Of a stretch of 64,000 nucleotides of DNA, positions 21,957-32,509 are shown in pieces. The DNA comes from Guillardia theta CCMP2712. Its lineage: Eukaryota; Cryptophyceae; Pyrenomonadales; Geminigeraceae. The stretch is taken from NCBI RefSeq assembly GCF_000315625.1, contig NW_005434517.1, forward strand, positions 42,052-106,051. The letters are read 5' to 3'. How positions within the stretch are numbered: position 1 is the first letter of the stretch; every line of letters starts with the position of its first letter. The translations under genes and the position numbers were made by a program. The notes under the pieces are model-generated. The model worked only from the letters and a program-made list of their open reading frames with translations, was not told where the DNA came from and did no database searches.

Positions 21957-22586
21957 GTCTTGACAAGAGCGCGTGTCAAAGTCTCCTCACGCTATCACAG
22001 TGACATAAGACACGGACTCTGTCAAAATCCTTCGGGATGTACCACTCAGCCTGTCTTCGGGTGCCCCTCGGAGGTCCTCCTGGCTCTCTCCTCCCTCCTT
22101 CCTCGCTTTCCCTCCTCCCTCCTCCCTCCTCCCTCCTCCCTCCCTCCTGTCCTGCCTGCTTTGCTCGCTTGCTATTCCCGCCTCTCTTCTCCTCTCTTCC
22201 CTGCTTCACCCTCGCATGCCTCCCTCCATTCATCCATCGTTCTCCATCCAGCTGCCCTGTCTCGTTTCGCATCTTTCTAGCCTTTCCCTCTTCATAGTTG
22301 TCTCCACATTCCCTCCCGCCATCACTCTGTCTAGCCTTTCCCTCTTCATAGTTGTCTCCACATTCCCTCCCGCCATCATCTCGAACGCAACCATGTCACG
22401 TTTGACCCTCCAGTGCCTGCAGAGAATCCGTCGGTTCTGCAAGAAACACAGGCGAGCAGGCGATGTGAACCTGATGCGTCCGAAATGAGAAAAAGACCTC
22501 AAGAGGTTTTCAAAGGTGCAATGTAATTTGAATTCAGAATTTACAGTTAAGGGATGTTAAGTTTCTTGTGTCTGCTGCCCAAGGGA
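21957..22586. other. Intergenic, convergent gene ends
   Basis: No gene seen. Pyrimidine-rich CCTCCCT repeats run at 22085-22145. A near-perfect 54-bp direct duplication occupies 22276-22383. Confidence 0.6.
22276..22383. repeat. 54-bp tandem duplication
   Basis: The block beginning TCTAGCCTTTCCCTCTTCAT at 22276 repeats at 22330 with almost no change, which suggests a recent duplication. Confidence 0.95.
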
Positions 22587-24366
22587 TCATGTTTTGTGCT
22601 TGTCTTCAGCATGGTCATGAGGGAGAAAGTGATTCCTCATCAGCTCCTCAAACTCATGGTAATCGATCATCCCGTTCTTGTCCAGGTCCGCCAGCTCCAT
22701 CATCGAGTCGATCTCCTCATCGCTCACCCCGATCTGAAGTTTCTGCAAGGCATGGTGGAGCTCCAAAGAGCTGATGTGCCCCGTACGTGCCTGGTCGAAG
22801 TAGTTGAACGTGTCCCTGAGATTCTTCGATAGCGCCTCGCTCCTGGCGCTGGGGGAGGGCCATGGCGGGCCCATCATAATGCAGAACTCGTCAAACTCGA
22901 CTGAGCCTGTCTTATCGATGTCGAACTTCTTGATCATGTCTTCGACCACCTCGTCCGAGAGGTTCGCTCCCAGGCCCTTGAAGGCGGACTGGATGTCCCG
23001 GATGTTGATGTGGCCGGTCTTAGTGTGGTCCAGGGTGTTGAACGCCTCCCGTAGCTCCTCTAGCCACTCTGGATCCGACTTGACCTGGTGCAGGATGTTC
23101 TGCTGCAGGGCCCTGTCAGGAGGAGGGGAGGCCAGCGGGCGGACGAGGTGGTTGAGGGCGCTGACGGTGATGAAAGCTCCTTTGAGCTTCCTGGCAACAT
23201 TCCAGATCTTGAGCTGCTTCTGCGTCTCTGCCAGGGTGACGCTGGAGAGTTGGCCCTTGAGGTACTTGGTAAGCCAAGGATGAGCCAAGCATTCGGTAGG
23301 GGTGTATCGCTGGTATCTGTTCACTTGCATCATGTGCTGAACCAGGTCCTGCCAAGGCCATCACAAGCTTTCAGGTCAGAACACAGGACGTGGAGATGAA
23401 CGAGGAAAGTGTTGGGATTTCTCTAGACTCGCGGTGCATGAACAACACGGATAAACAGATGCGGAGTGAAGGCAAGTGGGATGATGCTGCAGCAGCAGCA
23501 GGCAAACAGTGAAGAGCTAAAGCAGTGAAGAGCTCAACAATTCGTCACCTTTGCCTCTGTAGAGATCTTCTTCCAGTAGGCGTCAGGGAAACCATAGTTT
23601 CCCTTCACTATCCTCCTGACAAGGACCTGCAGAGGAACTCCTTGACCAAAAGGGGGACAACCGCACAGCAGAATGTACAAGATGACCCCAGCGCTCCACA
23701 CATCACACTCAAGGCCGTAGCCCCCAGCAGTGTGATCAGCAGAAATGACTTCTGGCGCAAGGTAGGACGGAGTTCCGCACACTGTCTTCATGATCGCGCC
23801 ATTTTCAAGGTCGACGATTGCGCCCAATCCGAAGTCAGCGATCTTGACCGGAGAGTCAGGGCTCTTGGAGGCATACAGGATATTCTCTGGCAGAGGGTTC
23901 AGCTCCTTTGCGGTTTCGCTGCACAAGAGTGATCGGCCCTCACCTGGTTTCAAGTCTCGGTGCGCAATACCGATGCTGTGAAGGTACTCGACCGCCCCGA
24001 TGATCTGGTAGAAGCAATGAGCTGCTTCTGCTTCACTGTAGTGATCTTTCTCCACGATCCTGTCGAAGAGCTCCCCGCCGCTGACGTATTCCATCACTAT
24101 GTAGATCTTGTTGTTGGATTCAAACATTTCATGGAATTCAATGCATTGGGGTGCTTGACTTTCCTCATGATGTCGATTTCTTTCCCGATATTCTCGTAGT
24201 CTTTCTTGCAGCACATCTTATTCAGAACCTTGACTGCAACGATATCACCCGTTTTCTTCTTCTTGGCTCGCTTCACCTTTGCGAATTTTCCTTCCCCGAT
24301 TGTTTCATAGATATCATAATCTTGCTTTATCTTTTCCCGCAAGAACCACAAGGACCAGAACCCCAT
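22587..24366 (-). CDS. CDPK: Calcium-dependent protein kinase (CDPK)
   Basis: A Ser/Thr kinase fused to a calmodulin-like domain, so Ca activates it directly. The kinase domain has IGEGKFAKVKRA (P-loop), DIVAVKVLNK (Lys), YIVMEYVSGGELFDR, HRDLKP spliced to ENILYASK, VKIADFGLG (DFG), GTPSYLAPEV and ECDVWSAGVILYILLCGCPP. A junction segment follows (HPWLTKYLKG, LKGAFITVSALNHL). Four EF-hands come next: EF1 LDHTKTGHINIRD and EF3 FDQARTGHISSLE are degenerate, whereas EF2 FDIDKTGSVEFDE and EF4 ADLDKNGMIDYHE look canonical. The protein ends EDKHKT-stop. The N-terminus MGFWSLWF has Gly2, so myristoylation is possible but the consensus is imperfect. Splicing at GTGAGGG...CTCTGCCAG restores HRDLKPEN. 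A single-base frameshift near 24145-24150 separates KVKHPN from CIEFHEMFESNNK. Confidence 0.93.
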
Positions 24367-24419
24367 GGTCTTAGAGCTATGTGCCTGTTAAACTTCCTCA
24401 AAGTCTGATCTTGTACTTC

Positions 24420-25200
24420 TCTATTTCCCTTTAAAAGACAAGTCTGCCGAATTCTGCCTGCCAAATTCAGCAAAGTCAGCAAAGAGCACAGCGCCCAATT
24501 TAGCAACAGAGGGGAAGCAAAGACGAGACGAAGAGGATGGTAACAATGTATGGCATGGTTATCATCATTTCTTTTCAAGATTGTAGTAACAGCAGATTCA
24601 ATAACCATTCTTCTTATCTCCAAGCTAAAAGTACCACCAGTGGATCTGATCAGAACTGCTTAGCATCTACAATCTCATTCAAGTAATGTTTGTAGATCTC
24701 TCAAACATTTCTGTGATATTTGTACAAGATAAGAAACTTTCCATAGCATCACACACCTTCTCTTCCTCGCAAACATGCGCGTGCCTCATGATCTCTCTCC
24801 TCGCTCCAATCGTCTTCCCTTCTCTACCCGGCCGCCCCCTTGCATTTTTCTCACCAGAAGTAAAAAGATGACTTTTAAAAGGAGGCTAGGGGGAGTGGTA
24901 GGGTACTCGAACAAAATCGAATGACCACCGAAGAAGACTCAGACTACCCGGTACTTTCCTAGTAAAATGATGGGGTCGAGTGTCCAGGTGTACGCTGCTC
25001 TGTGAACCAGGGTGGTCATGGCCCCCTATTTACGATAACTATCTGCGACAGGGAGATGAGTAAACATTTGTACCTGGCTTCCCCTGAACAAATATAAAAG
25101 ATATTTTAAACTGTACCAGAGAGCAAATGACGGGTGCATACTGGTACAGTATTTAAGAAGACATTATTGGTTCCAGTCCGGATCGGAGTTTCAAGATTAC
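24420..25200. other. Intergenic, no gene seen
   Basis: Upstream region of the CDPK. It contains GGTAGGGTACTCG-type blocks (24896-24910) near the border with the GC island and no coherent coding block. Confidence 0.5.
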
Positions 25201-25203
25201 ACT

Positions 25204-26220
25204 AGGCCGGGCCGTGTGAGTCAACCGTGACTCGGTGCCGGCTTGGCGGCGGCGGCGGCCGGGCCCGGGCCCGGGCCGGCCTGCCCGCGGCTAGAGGCGG
25301 CGGCCTGAGCGGCCAGTGCCGCGCCGGCGTCACTGCGTCACACGGGACTCCCCGTCGGGCCCGGGGCCCGCCGAGGCGGCAGCCTGCCCGGCCAGTGCGG
25401 CGGGCGGCGCGGCCTACTACCGTACCGTGACATGATGGTCAGCGGCGGCCGCCGCACCCCCGGCGGCGGGGACGCTGAGCCTCGGAGCTCGGAGGCTTGA
25501 ACGAAGGCACGGCGCAGTTCGCCCAGTCACTGGCTCAGCCGGACTCGGTGCAACTTGGCGCGGCAAGTCACGCCACAGTGACGGCGTCCGAGTCCGCTCC
25601 GAGCGGCTCACGGTATTCACTGAAGTAACTTCAATCATTCTACTAGTCATCATCAGTGCCAGTGGTATGCGGCCGGGCCCGGCGGGCGGCTCCCGGGCCG
25701 AGCCTTGCGGAGTCCGGCAAGCCGCCCCGGCGGCGCTGACTGAGCTGACGGCGGCGTCCTAGTGAGCCGCGGCTCACTGACGCAGTCCGGAGTGCCGTGG
25801 CAGGCGGGCCGCCGGGCCGCCGGGCGGGCCCCGCCGCCGCGCGCGGCGGCCGTCGGAGAGCACGGTACGGTCCGTCCGGATCCGATTGAATACATCCTCG
25901 TACTGATCAGTTTTAACTTAAAAAAAAAAAGGGCCCAATTTTCAGCCTCAGTGCCTTGGCCTAACTTTACTCAACTTGGCCAGGAGAGTCACGGAGTCAC
26001 GAGTCGAGGCCTGCACACAGTGGCGGGGGCCTAACTTAAGTCAACCGTGAGCGGCGGCGTACGCCGCCGGCGTACGGTCACGGCAGTGCCATGATGCGCC
26101 GCAGTCGCGGCCGTTCAACGGTTCACGGTTGACTTAAGTTAGTACCGGCGGCCGCCCGGGGCGGCCGCCGGTTCGGTGAGCGGCGGCCCGGCTTTCCGGA
26201 CCGGCGTCACGCGGACGGTC
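25204..26220. repeat. GC-rich palindromic island
   Basis: About 1 kb built from self-complementary words (GGGCCCGGGCCC, GCCGCC/GGCGGC, GTACGGT, GTGAC/GTCAC), in sharp contrast to its AT-richer flanks. Open frames in it are by-products of composition. Shared words with the islands at 9057-9386, 30735-31340 and 46592-46960 suggest one dispersed family. Confidence 0.7.
26031..26142. repeat. Inverted repeat, 22-bp arms
   Basis: CTAACTTAAGTCAACCGTGA at 26031-26050 pairs with GTTCACGGTTGACTTAAGTTAG region 26121-26142. There is one mismatch over 22 bp. The loop of about 68 bp is itself GC-rich with internal palindromes (GGCGGCGTACGCCGCC at 26052-26067). Confidence 0.8.
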
Positions 26221-27352
26221 GGGCAGCTTTCTATCCGACTGGATAGAGTGCGGCATGCGCTCCGTAGCCGCGCAAGGTTCATGCCGCATCAGCTGCAGCT
26301 TTTAAAGGGAGCGATTCATGTTTGGTGTACCTCGAAATCAAGTCTTTTTGTATATCACTGAGCCAGCGATCACGACCTATCCACGGCATTCCAGCGGTCC
26401 AGCTCTAACACCATACCCCCACCCTCCATTTGCCGGAACTGCCAACGACTACCCTTACACCACTCTAAATAGTACCCACCCCTTTCTCAGCAATTTCTCT
26501 CTAATCAGGAAGTACCGGTCCAGTTCATTTACCTGCGCAGGCCTCCTGCAGGGGGGTTTCACCTGAGATCCCCAACCTCTACATCAACCACCCCACCCTC
26601 AACTTCCCTGGACCACCCCCTCTTTTCCCAGGTTTTGCTTCCCTCAACGTAAAAGGGGGGAAACAAGGTCCAGAGGTCACCCTACCACCTACCATGACCA
26701 CCCCACCCCCATCGTGCGGACGCAAGCGTCCTAGCATCCCCACCCTTCAATTTCCAAAAGGGATATAGAAAAATCCACCCCCTGTGATCGATTTTGTACC
26801 TGCCCCTTTTGACTACCCCCTATATTCCAGCAAAATGACCACCCGACCCCTTCCTTCCCTTGTATGTGCTTCAAACCTCATCCAAATCTCCTCAATCCCA
26901 CCTAGAAGGATAATTCTTCCCGCTCTACTCGTGTCCCCTGCCCTCCTTCGTTGCCCCTCCTTCTTTCATGTTCGTTCCATTCTCAACCTCTCAGGAGACC
27001 AGAGAAGCTAGAGAGAGGACAAGGACGTGGGAGACCATGGAAAGAAGTAGTCATACACTCAGTTGAATCGATCAGAGCAAAGTTCTACAGTTGCGAGAAG
27101 TTTGAGTTGATATAATATTAGCTAATCTGACGTAGACAAGAGACCGAGTCGAATTGGTCAGTGCTGATGGGACTAAACGAATGAGCAAAAACGGCTGTTG
27201 TGGTTTTGTTGGCCACAACAACACATGTCGAACCTAGCAAAGACTTCATTCTCAATGTGAACAAAAGTTGAAAAGTTTGAGGAGAAGCAATCATCCGCAG
27301 GATAGAGTACTCGACTGGATTAGATAATCAGAAGACCAGATCGAATGTCCAT
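26221..27352. other. Intergenic, C-rich/A-rich strand-biased DNA
   Basis: No gene supported. 26390-26830 is rich in ACCACCCCACCCC and ACTACCC words on + with few G. A small hairpin (GCGGCATG...CATGCCGC, 26251-26288) lies near the GC-island edge. Confidence 0.5.
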
Positions 27353-28204
27353 GTGGCTTCTTGCTCACCAGCTTCTTTTCAGATGCAGAACAACAACAAC
27401 AACAATTCAAATAGGCTGTCAAACTATTGGTACATCGAAGCAGGATGGAGGAACGGCATGGCGAACGCAAGGGACTTAGGGATGGAGTTCTACAGCCATG
27501 CGACGTCATCAAGCTTCATTGACGATCCTTTCTTGCCACCTGGCGCAAACATACGGATGCCGACACATCAAACAACTGCCCTCGACGCCTCCCGCTTGTT
27601 CCAGACAACTGACAGATTTGCGATGATCAGCAACGACAAGAGCATGCAGAGTCAGATGAAGTTGCAAGCGAGCAACTTTTCTGGTGACATCTCGCTAGCT
27701 GGAGAAGGGCCTTCTGTCCTCAAGAGGTTCAAGCCTGATACTACTCCCCGTGCTCGCGGGGTCGACCAGGATCGGGTCTTGACGGACAGCAGTCGTTCGT
27801 CTCTGTCTGCCAGCTCTAGTTGTGTCTCGCCCATCTCTTGTCCCAGCCTCTCCTCCATCATCACGAGCAATCGTTCCTCGTCCCCCCTCTGGTCCATGCC
27901 CTCAGGAACGGGGGAGCAGAAGCTGGAATCCGTCCATTCCTTCTCGGACGTGAACAATGACTTGGGTGTCGGCGTGAGCCACATACGGCAGCGGGAGGGA
28001 GCAGGTGTCTCGGACCCGTTCCAACCAGCCTCAAGCAAGGCAGGAGGGGAGGAGGTAGGCAAGGAGGGGAGCGATGCTCCGGCGGTTGACCCGGAGGTCG
28101 ATGACTCGGATTTGACGATGGGGCCGGGAGATCCCTGGACCTTCAGTGCTTCTTCTTTCACATCTCGCACATCAGAAAACAAGAGGAGATATGAACCCTT
28201 CTAG
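27353..28204 (+). CDS. Hypothetical Ser-rich protein, apparently intronless
   Basis: A 283-codon uninterrupted ORF, from ATG 27353 (or the internal Met at 27383 before a poly-Asn run) to TAG after RRYEPF. No recognised domain. The N-terminal third has NNNNNN and aromatic-rich stretches (NYWYIEAGWRNGMANARDLG). The remainder is Ser/Pro/Asp-rich and probably disordered (SSSCVSPISCPSLSSIITS), with an acidic C-terminus. A polyadenylation-like AATAAA lies 115 bp downstream. The length of the frame and the poly-A signal support a real gene. The role could be regulatory, but nothing in the sequence proves it. Confidence 0.6.
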   Translation: MASCSPASFQMQNNNNNNSNRLSNYWYIEAGWRNGMANARDLGMEFYSHATSSSFIDDPFLPPGANIRMPTHQTTALDASRLFQTTDRFAMISNDKSMQSQMKLQASNFSGDISLAGEGPSVLKRFKPDTTPRARGVDQDRVLTDSSRSSLSASSSCVSPISCPSLSSIITSNRSSSPLWSMPSGTGEQKLESVHSFSDVNNDLGVGVSHIRQREGAGVSDPFQPASSKAGGEEVGKEGSDAPAVDPEVDDSDLTMGPGDPWTFSASSFTSRTSENKRRYEPF

Positions 28205-28318
28205 GAGCCTCGTGTACATCATTTCAGGAATATTCATTATCTTGTATATACAGGTATAACATAGTTTCATCTCAATGTTGTAAGAAAATTCTTTGTAGTC
28301 TTGCTGAGTTTAGAAATG

Positions 28319-28324
28319 AATAAA
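28319..28324 (+). promoter_or_regulatory. AATAAA poly-A signal
   Basis: A canonical hexamer 115 bp after the stop of the preceding + strand ORF and just before the convergent stop of the next gene. Confidence 0.5.
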
Positions 28325-28354
28325 TGAGTCTTTCCGTCATGGGGATTTTGTCTT

Positions 28355-30644
28355 CTATCGCGTTTTGTTCACATCTACCCGGCATACAGACCTGACAGCT
28401 GTCTCGGCAATATCCATCATCTTATCATCGTCTGGAGGTACGACGATGTGCAGCGCTTTGATGTTGGACGACGCTAGCAAGACAGTCAGGCTGAGGGAGG
28501 AAGCACGAAAAGGAAAGGAAGAAGACGAAGAAGCCGGCAGGACCTCGTATCTCCTCCCACAGGCAGCGCATAACAGCAGTCGATCGGATCATGAGCTTCT
28601 CATTTCTGCTCAAGTTTCCTGTCGCAACCCGTCATTGGTTCCTCCTCTTCATCCTCCTCTCCTACTCCCTTCCTTTCCCTCCCATTTCCCTTCCGTAAAC
28701 CCTAAACTTCTGTCCCTCGTAGCCTCTTCCTCCTCCCCTACAAGTGACTCGCCCTTACCTTCCATCTCAGCACTTCCGCTCAAGCCCTCAGCAAATGCCG
28801 GAGATGCTTCGGCGCTGGTCTCGGTGAGGAGGAGAGGGACGGCAAGTCCTGTAACCGAGTGCCTAGCTGCTGCCTGCACAACCGACCGCAACCCAGCAGA
28901 CACTCGGCTGTCCGGGTTCACGGGGTGAGGAACGCTCTCGACCACGAGGTGGAAGGCGACGTGGGCAGCGACCAAGTTCGTGTGCCATGTTGAGCACCAT
29001 TGACCGACGTCGAGGAAGGTTGTTTCTTTGCGTCTGCTCCGGATGCTTTCCAGCTGGAGGAAGGTGAGACGAAGCAGGCAATCGGAGGTTGATAAGAAAG
29101 ACGTGGTGAGTAGAGGTGTAGGAGATCAGGAGTGAGATAGACGAACAGGTCCAGGAGCAGCAGGAGCAGCAGGAGCAGCGAAGGATGGGAAGGAGGCAAA
29201 GGAAATCAGGTACGGACTGGGCATGATTCGAACGAGGAAGGATACTTGTGCGGGGAGGTCAGGGGCGAGGAGCTCAGCAGATGAGCAGCATCCTTCAACG
29301 AAGCTCGCCGCCGTGAAAGGCCTTGGTGACGCCTCCGTCAGAGGAGAGGAGATTCGGGGGAGGTGTACCTTGTGGCGGAGGAAGAAGGGTGAGCGATGGG
29401 AATGACGAGCCCTAAGAGGTTGTCCCCAGCAATGCCCCGCATGACAGCCTCTGTCCTCCGCTTGCCCCCTGAGGGAGGGCCGGTGCAGTACTCCAAGATC
29501 CTGCCCTGCCGTACCTGTATCCTCACCTTCTTCCTCAGCTGGTTCGTTCCCACCCACGAGACCAGGTCAATGGCGCCGCGAGGGCGACTAGCCTTGGTCG
29601 ACGCCAGCCTGCCGTACATGGACCACAGCCCCTTGGATGTCTCCTCCTCCTCTCTTCCCGCCCCCTTCTCGCCTCCTCCGAACACTTCGTTCCATGCATC
29701 CATCGGGTCCTCGTGCGCAGTCAAAATCTCCCCCTCGTTGGGACTCGCAGGGTTCGTCGCCTCCTTCTTCATCCCCCCCTTGGTCTCCTCTACACTCTCC
29801 CGTTGGATCACATTCATGTAGGAGGAAAAGTCGTTCCTCTGCACTTCCTGCATCTTCGACAGAGACTTGCGGTATTCCTTTCCTGCCAACTTCTTCTTCT
29901 CTCTGTACCTGCATCAAGGAAGACGCGCCAGAGCTCATCAGAGTCCAGCACGGGTATCATCGATCATCACCTTGTCTTCAACGCCTCCAGCTGCTTGTTC
30001 ACCTCGTCTTCATGCATGAAAGCGCCTCGCAAAACAATACTTTGATGCTCTCTCTCATATTCTTTCTCACACCCCTCCATTATCTCCATCCTTCTGCTGG
30101 CAAGAGCCATCCCGTCCTCCCAGAACACCCGCATCAGGTCCAAGACAGGTTTGCTCGTGGACGCCTCTCGCATCAGCATGCTGAACCTCTCGATCGGGCT
30201 CACCTGAATCTCTTCCTTTGCGATCGAGATCCGGCACTGGTAGCTGGAGTTGACGAACGACATCCCATAGACGCTCGTCATCTTGTCGACCAATGCAGGC
30301 ACGTCCTCGGGTGATAGTAGAAGGCCATCCTTTTGTTCTTCTTCCCCCTGTCCTGCTGCTGCTGCTGCTGCTGCTGCTTGATTGATTTCTGCGCGTTCTG
30401 CTCCAAGCTCATGTCCCGCCTTCGATTCCCTTCCGGAGCGATTCAGAAGCTTGCTTGCGATGACTAAGAAGGAATGCCTCCTCCACTCGGGCAGCTGTTC
30501 AGATTCGAATATTTCCAGCATCACTCTTTCTTTCTCTTCCTTGCTCAGACAAGACGGAATGCTCACATCGATCTGATACTCGCCTTCCCCCCCATCGTCC
30601 ACTATCAAGGTGAAGTTCTCGCATACATCCTGCGAGTCCTCCAT
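28355..30644 (-). CDS. FERRY3/C12orf4-like protein
   Basis: Human C12orf4 is subunit 3 of the FERRY complex, a Rab5 effector that links mRNA to early endosomes. Exon 1 (start MEDSQDVCENFTLIVDDGG, 30644) contains EEIQVSPIERFSMLMREAS and the coiled coil HEDEVNKQLEALKTR. The next exon continues REKKKLAGKEYRKSLSKMQE, then RTEAVMRGIAGDNLLGLVIP. A later exon holds FLDVGQWCSTWHTNLV, then AAHVAFHLVVESV, then AGLRSVVQAAARHSVTGLAV followed by PLLLTE, which matches the conserved HVVFHLVVD...GLRNILKVA...LTIPLLL core of the family. The last exons give KLMIRSTAVMRCLWEEIRG, then SLTVLLASSNIKALHIVVP and VNKTR-stop (28355-28357). An Ala repeat encoded by GCT/GCA lies near 30355. The order of motifs matches the human protein throughout; gene-family confidence comes from that. 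Confidence 0.65.
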
Positions 30645-30734
30645 GTCTGGAGACAGCTCCTCGACTGAAGGATCAACACAAGCGCATCAGTAGATTGTCA
30701 TGGCACATCTCCTTGTGCTTTTTAAAGTTCAGAT

Positions 30735-31340
30735 TTAAAAATACCCCGGCAGTGCTGGCCCGGCGCCGGACTCCCGAGTCCGGAGCTCGGCGGCGGCCGC
30801 GCCGCCGGCCCGGCCGCGCACGGCCAGTCACTGTGCGCTGCCGCAGGCTGCGGCGTCGGACGCCGCGGCGGCAGGCTGTCAGAGTACCGTGTCCCTCCCG
30901 GGCGCGGGGCTCGGCCCGGGCCCGGCCAGCCCTGCGTGACGGTGACGTGACCCCGGGCCCCGCGGCACTGCCGGGCCGCCCGGCGCCGAACGGTTCAAAC
31001 CGGCCGGGCCGGGCGGGTGTGTCACCGCCCGACCGTACGGTGACAAGAATGCCGCAGTGCAGTGCCGACGCGAGTACGGTCACCGTACGGAGCCTGAGGC
31101 TCCGAGCAGACTCTTAACTTGCCTGAGTTGCCGCGGCCAGTTGGGACCAAGGCCCCGGACCCGTACTACGGTACCGTCGGACCGTACGGTACTCTCTGCG
31201 GCCCCCCCGAGGAGGTGCAGTGACTCAGTCACGGCGGAGACTCTGGCAGCCTGTGAGTACTGACAGTGCAGTGCCACGGTCGGAAAGGTTCCGAACGGTT
31301 CCGCCGTCCCCGCCGCCAACTTTCACTAATCTTCCGCTAG
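30735..31340. repeat. GC-rich palindromic island
   Basis: Same word composition as at 25.2-26.2 kb, including CGTACGGT at 31034-31041 and 31183-31190 and a GTACGGTACCGT-like cluster at 31164-31190. It sits directly upstream of the FERRY3-like start. Its ORFs are compositional artefacts. Confidence 0.7.
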
Positions 31341-31599
31341 TCCACTGCGGCGCCGGGGAGTCAAAGCGTCCAGATTCACCATCTGATTTTAAGATCACAA
31401 TGGTGAATCACCATCTGATGAAAGTTTAAGATCACAATCGGACCACCAAGAAGGACATGCCTCTCATCAGCCGATATTCAGCAAGCGAGGCCCACGGTCT
31501 CTAGTTCACGGTTGGCACGTTGATTTTTCTAGCCATTACAATCAAACTTAGTGCGATATTTTTCTTCTCTGTTGTGTACTTGTCGCAATATTTGATATC

Positions 31600-32507
31600 T
31601 GCTATTGACCAAGTTATCATCTGTGCAAAACACATGCTCAGATATTGAGCTGGCACAAGGGATTTTTCCATCTCGTTTGCTGCAAACAACTTTCGACCAG
31701 ACCTCAGTGCCAAGTTTTGTTTGTGGGCTCCAGCTTGGGGAACTGCCCAGCAACTTATCGCAGCTATCATGGACCTGTCTTATCACCTGGAAGAGTGGCA
31801 GACAGCGATGCGTGGCGACTAGCAGCATGGCCCGGAAGCAGAGCTCTACGCTCTCTCCATGGCCGTCTACGATGTTTTGGGATCTTCGCAATCTGGTTCA
31901 AGAGCTGCGCATTGCTCTTTCAGCTGCATTCTATTATCTACGTGGATAATGCGGCGGTAATTCAATTTTCTGAGTCAACAAGGGCAGATAACGTCACTTC
32001 GATATACGGCTCAGTTCTATTATGTGCGTGAAAAAGACGGTTCAGGAAGGCATCATCGAGATATTTCATATCATAGCAGTACCCAAGGTATCCTCCCGGT
32101 TCACCGCAGACCTCATGATGAAGGTTCATCCTCGAGCAACCTTCGGACGCAGGTTTGAAATCAGGGACCCGAAGAGATGTCGATTGAGAACTTTACGGAG
32201 CTTCAGCGTCGTCGCACCCGGGCCTGAGACAGTGACCATCAACATCACTGGCCGGGCCGATCAGCCAGCCGACTCGACTTGCGCAGCGGCTTCAACATTG
32301 AATGACGAAGCAGATGCTTTTGAGGAAGACTCTGAAGGGCTCACAGGTCCCAAGATAAACAAGATCGAAGTGGAGACATCAAGATCGATGAAGCCCGCTG
32401 ATGAATGGACAGCTTGTGGAACCATCGTCAAGAAGAATATGCAGATCAAGATGTCAAGACCAAACTTGACTCCGAGAAGGGTGGCAAAGTGCAACTGTCT
32501 GAACTGA
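31600..32507 (+). mobile_element. Decayed Ty1/copia RNase H remnant
   Basis: Three reading frames together reproduce the Ty1/copia RNase H C-terminus. WKSGRQRCVATSSM is in one frame, AELYALSMAVYDVL in another, IIYVDNAAVIQFSES in a third, and then VQEGIIEIFHIIAVP and RFTADLMMK follow. The family pattern is SSxEAEYxAL...DNxxAI...GxIxIxYVPTxxQxADxLTK. At least two frameshifts show it is inactive. The last ORF (32022-32507) runs on into a charged tail of unknown origin. Upstream reverse transcriptase was not found. Confidence 0.7.
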
Positions 32508-32509
32508 CG

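Noticed and set aside
25227..25895. Pro/Arg/Ala-rich ORFs on both strands of the GC island
   Set aside because: Open frames on both strands at once reflect extreme GC composition; there are no domains or splice structure.
26221..26300. Possible tRNA or small RNA (GCGGCATG/CATGCCGC stem)
   Set aside because: Only one stem can be drawn; no cloverleaf and no conserved loops.
29216..29240. GTTCGAATC T-arm-like sequence on the minus strand
   Set aside because: No cloverleaf or paired acceptor stem could be found and it lies in a FERRY3-like exon.
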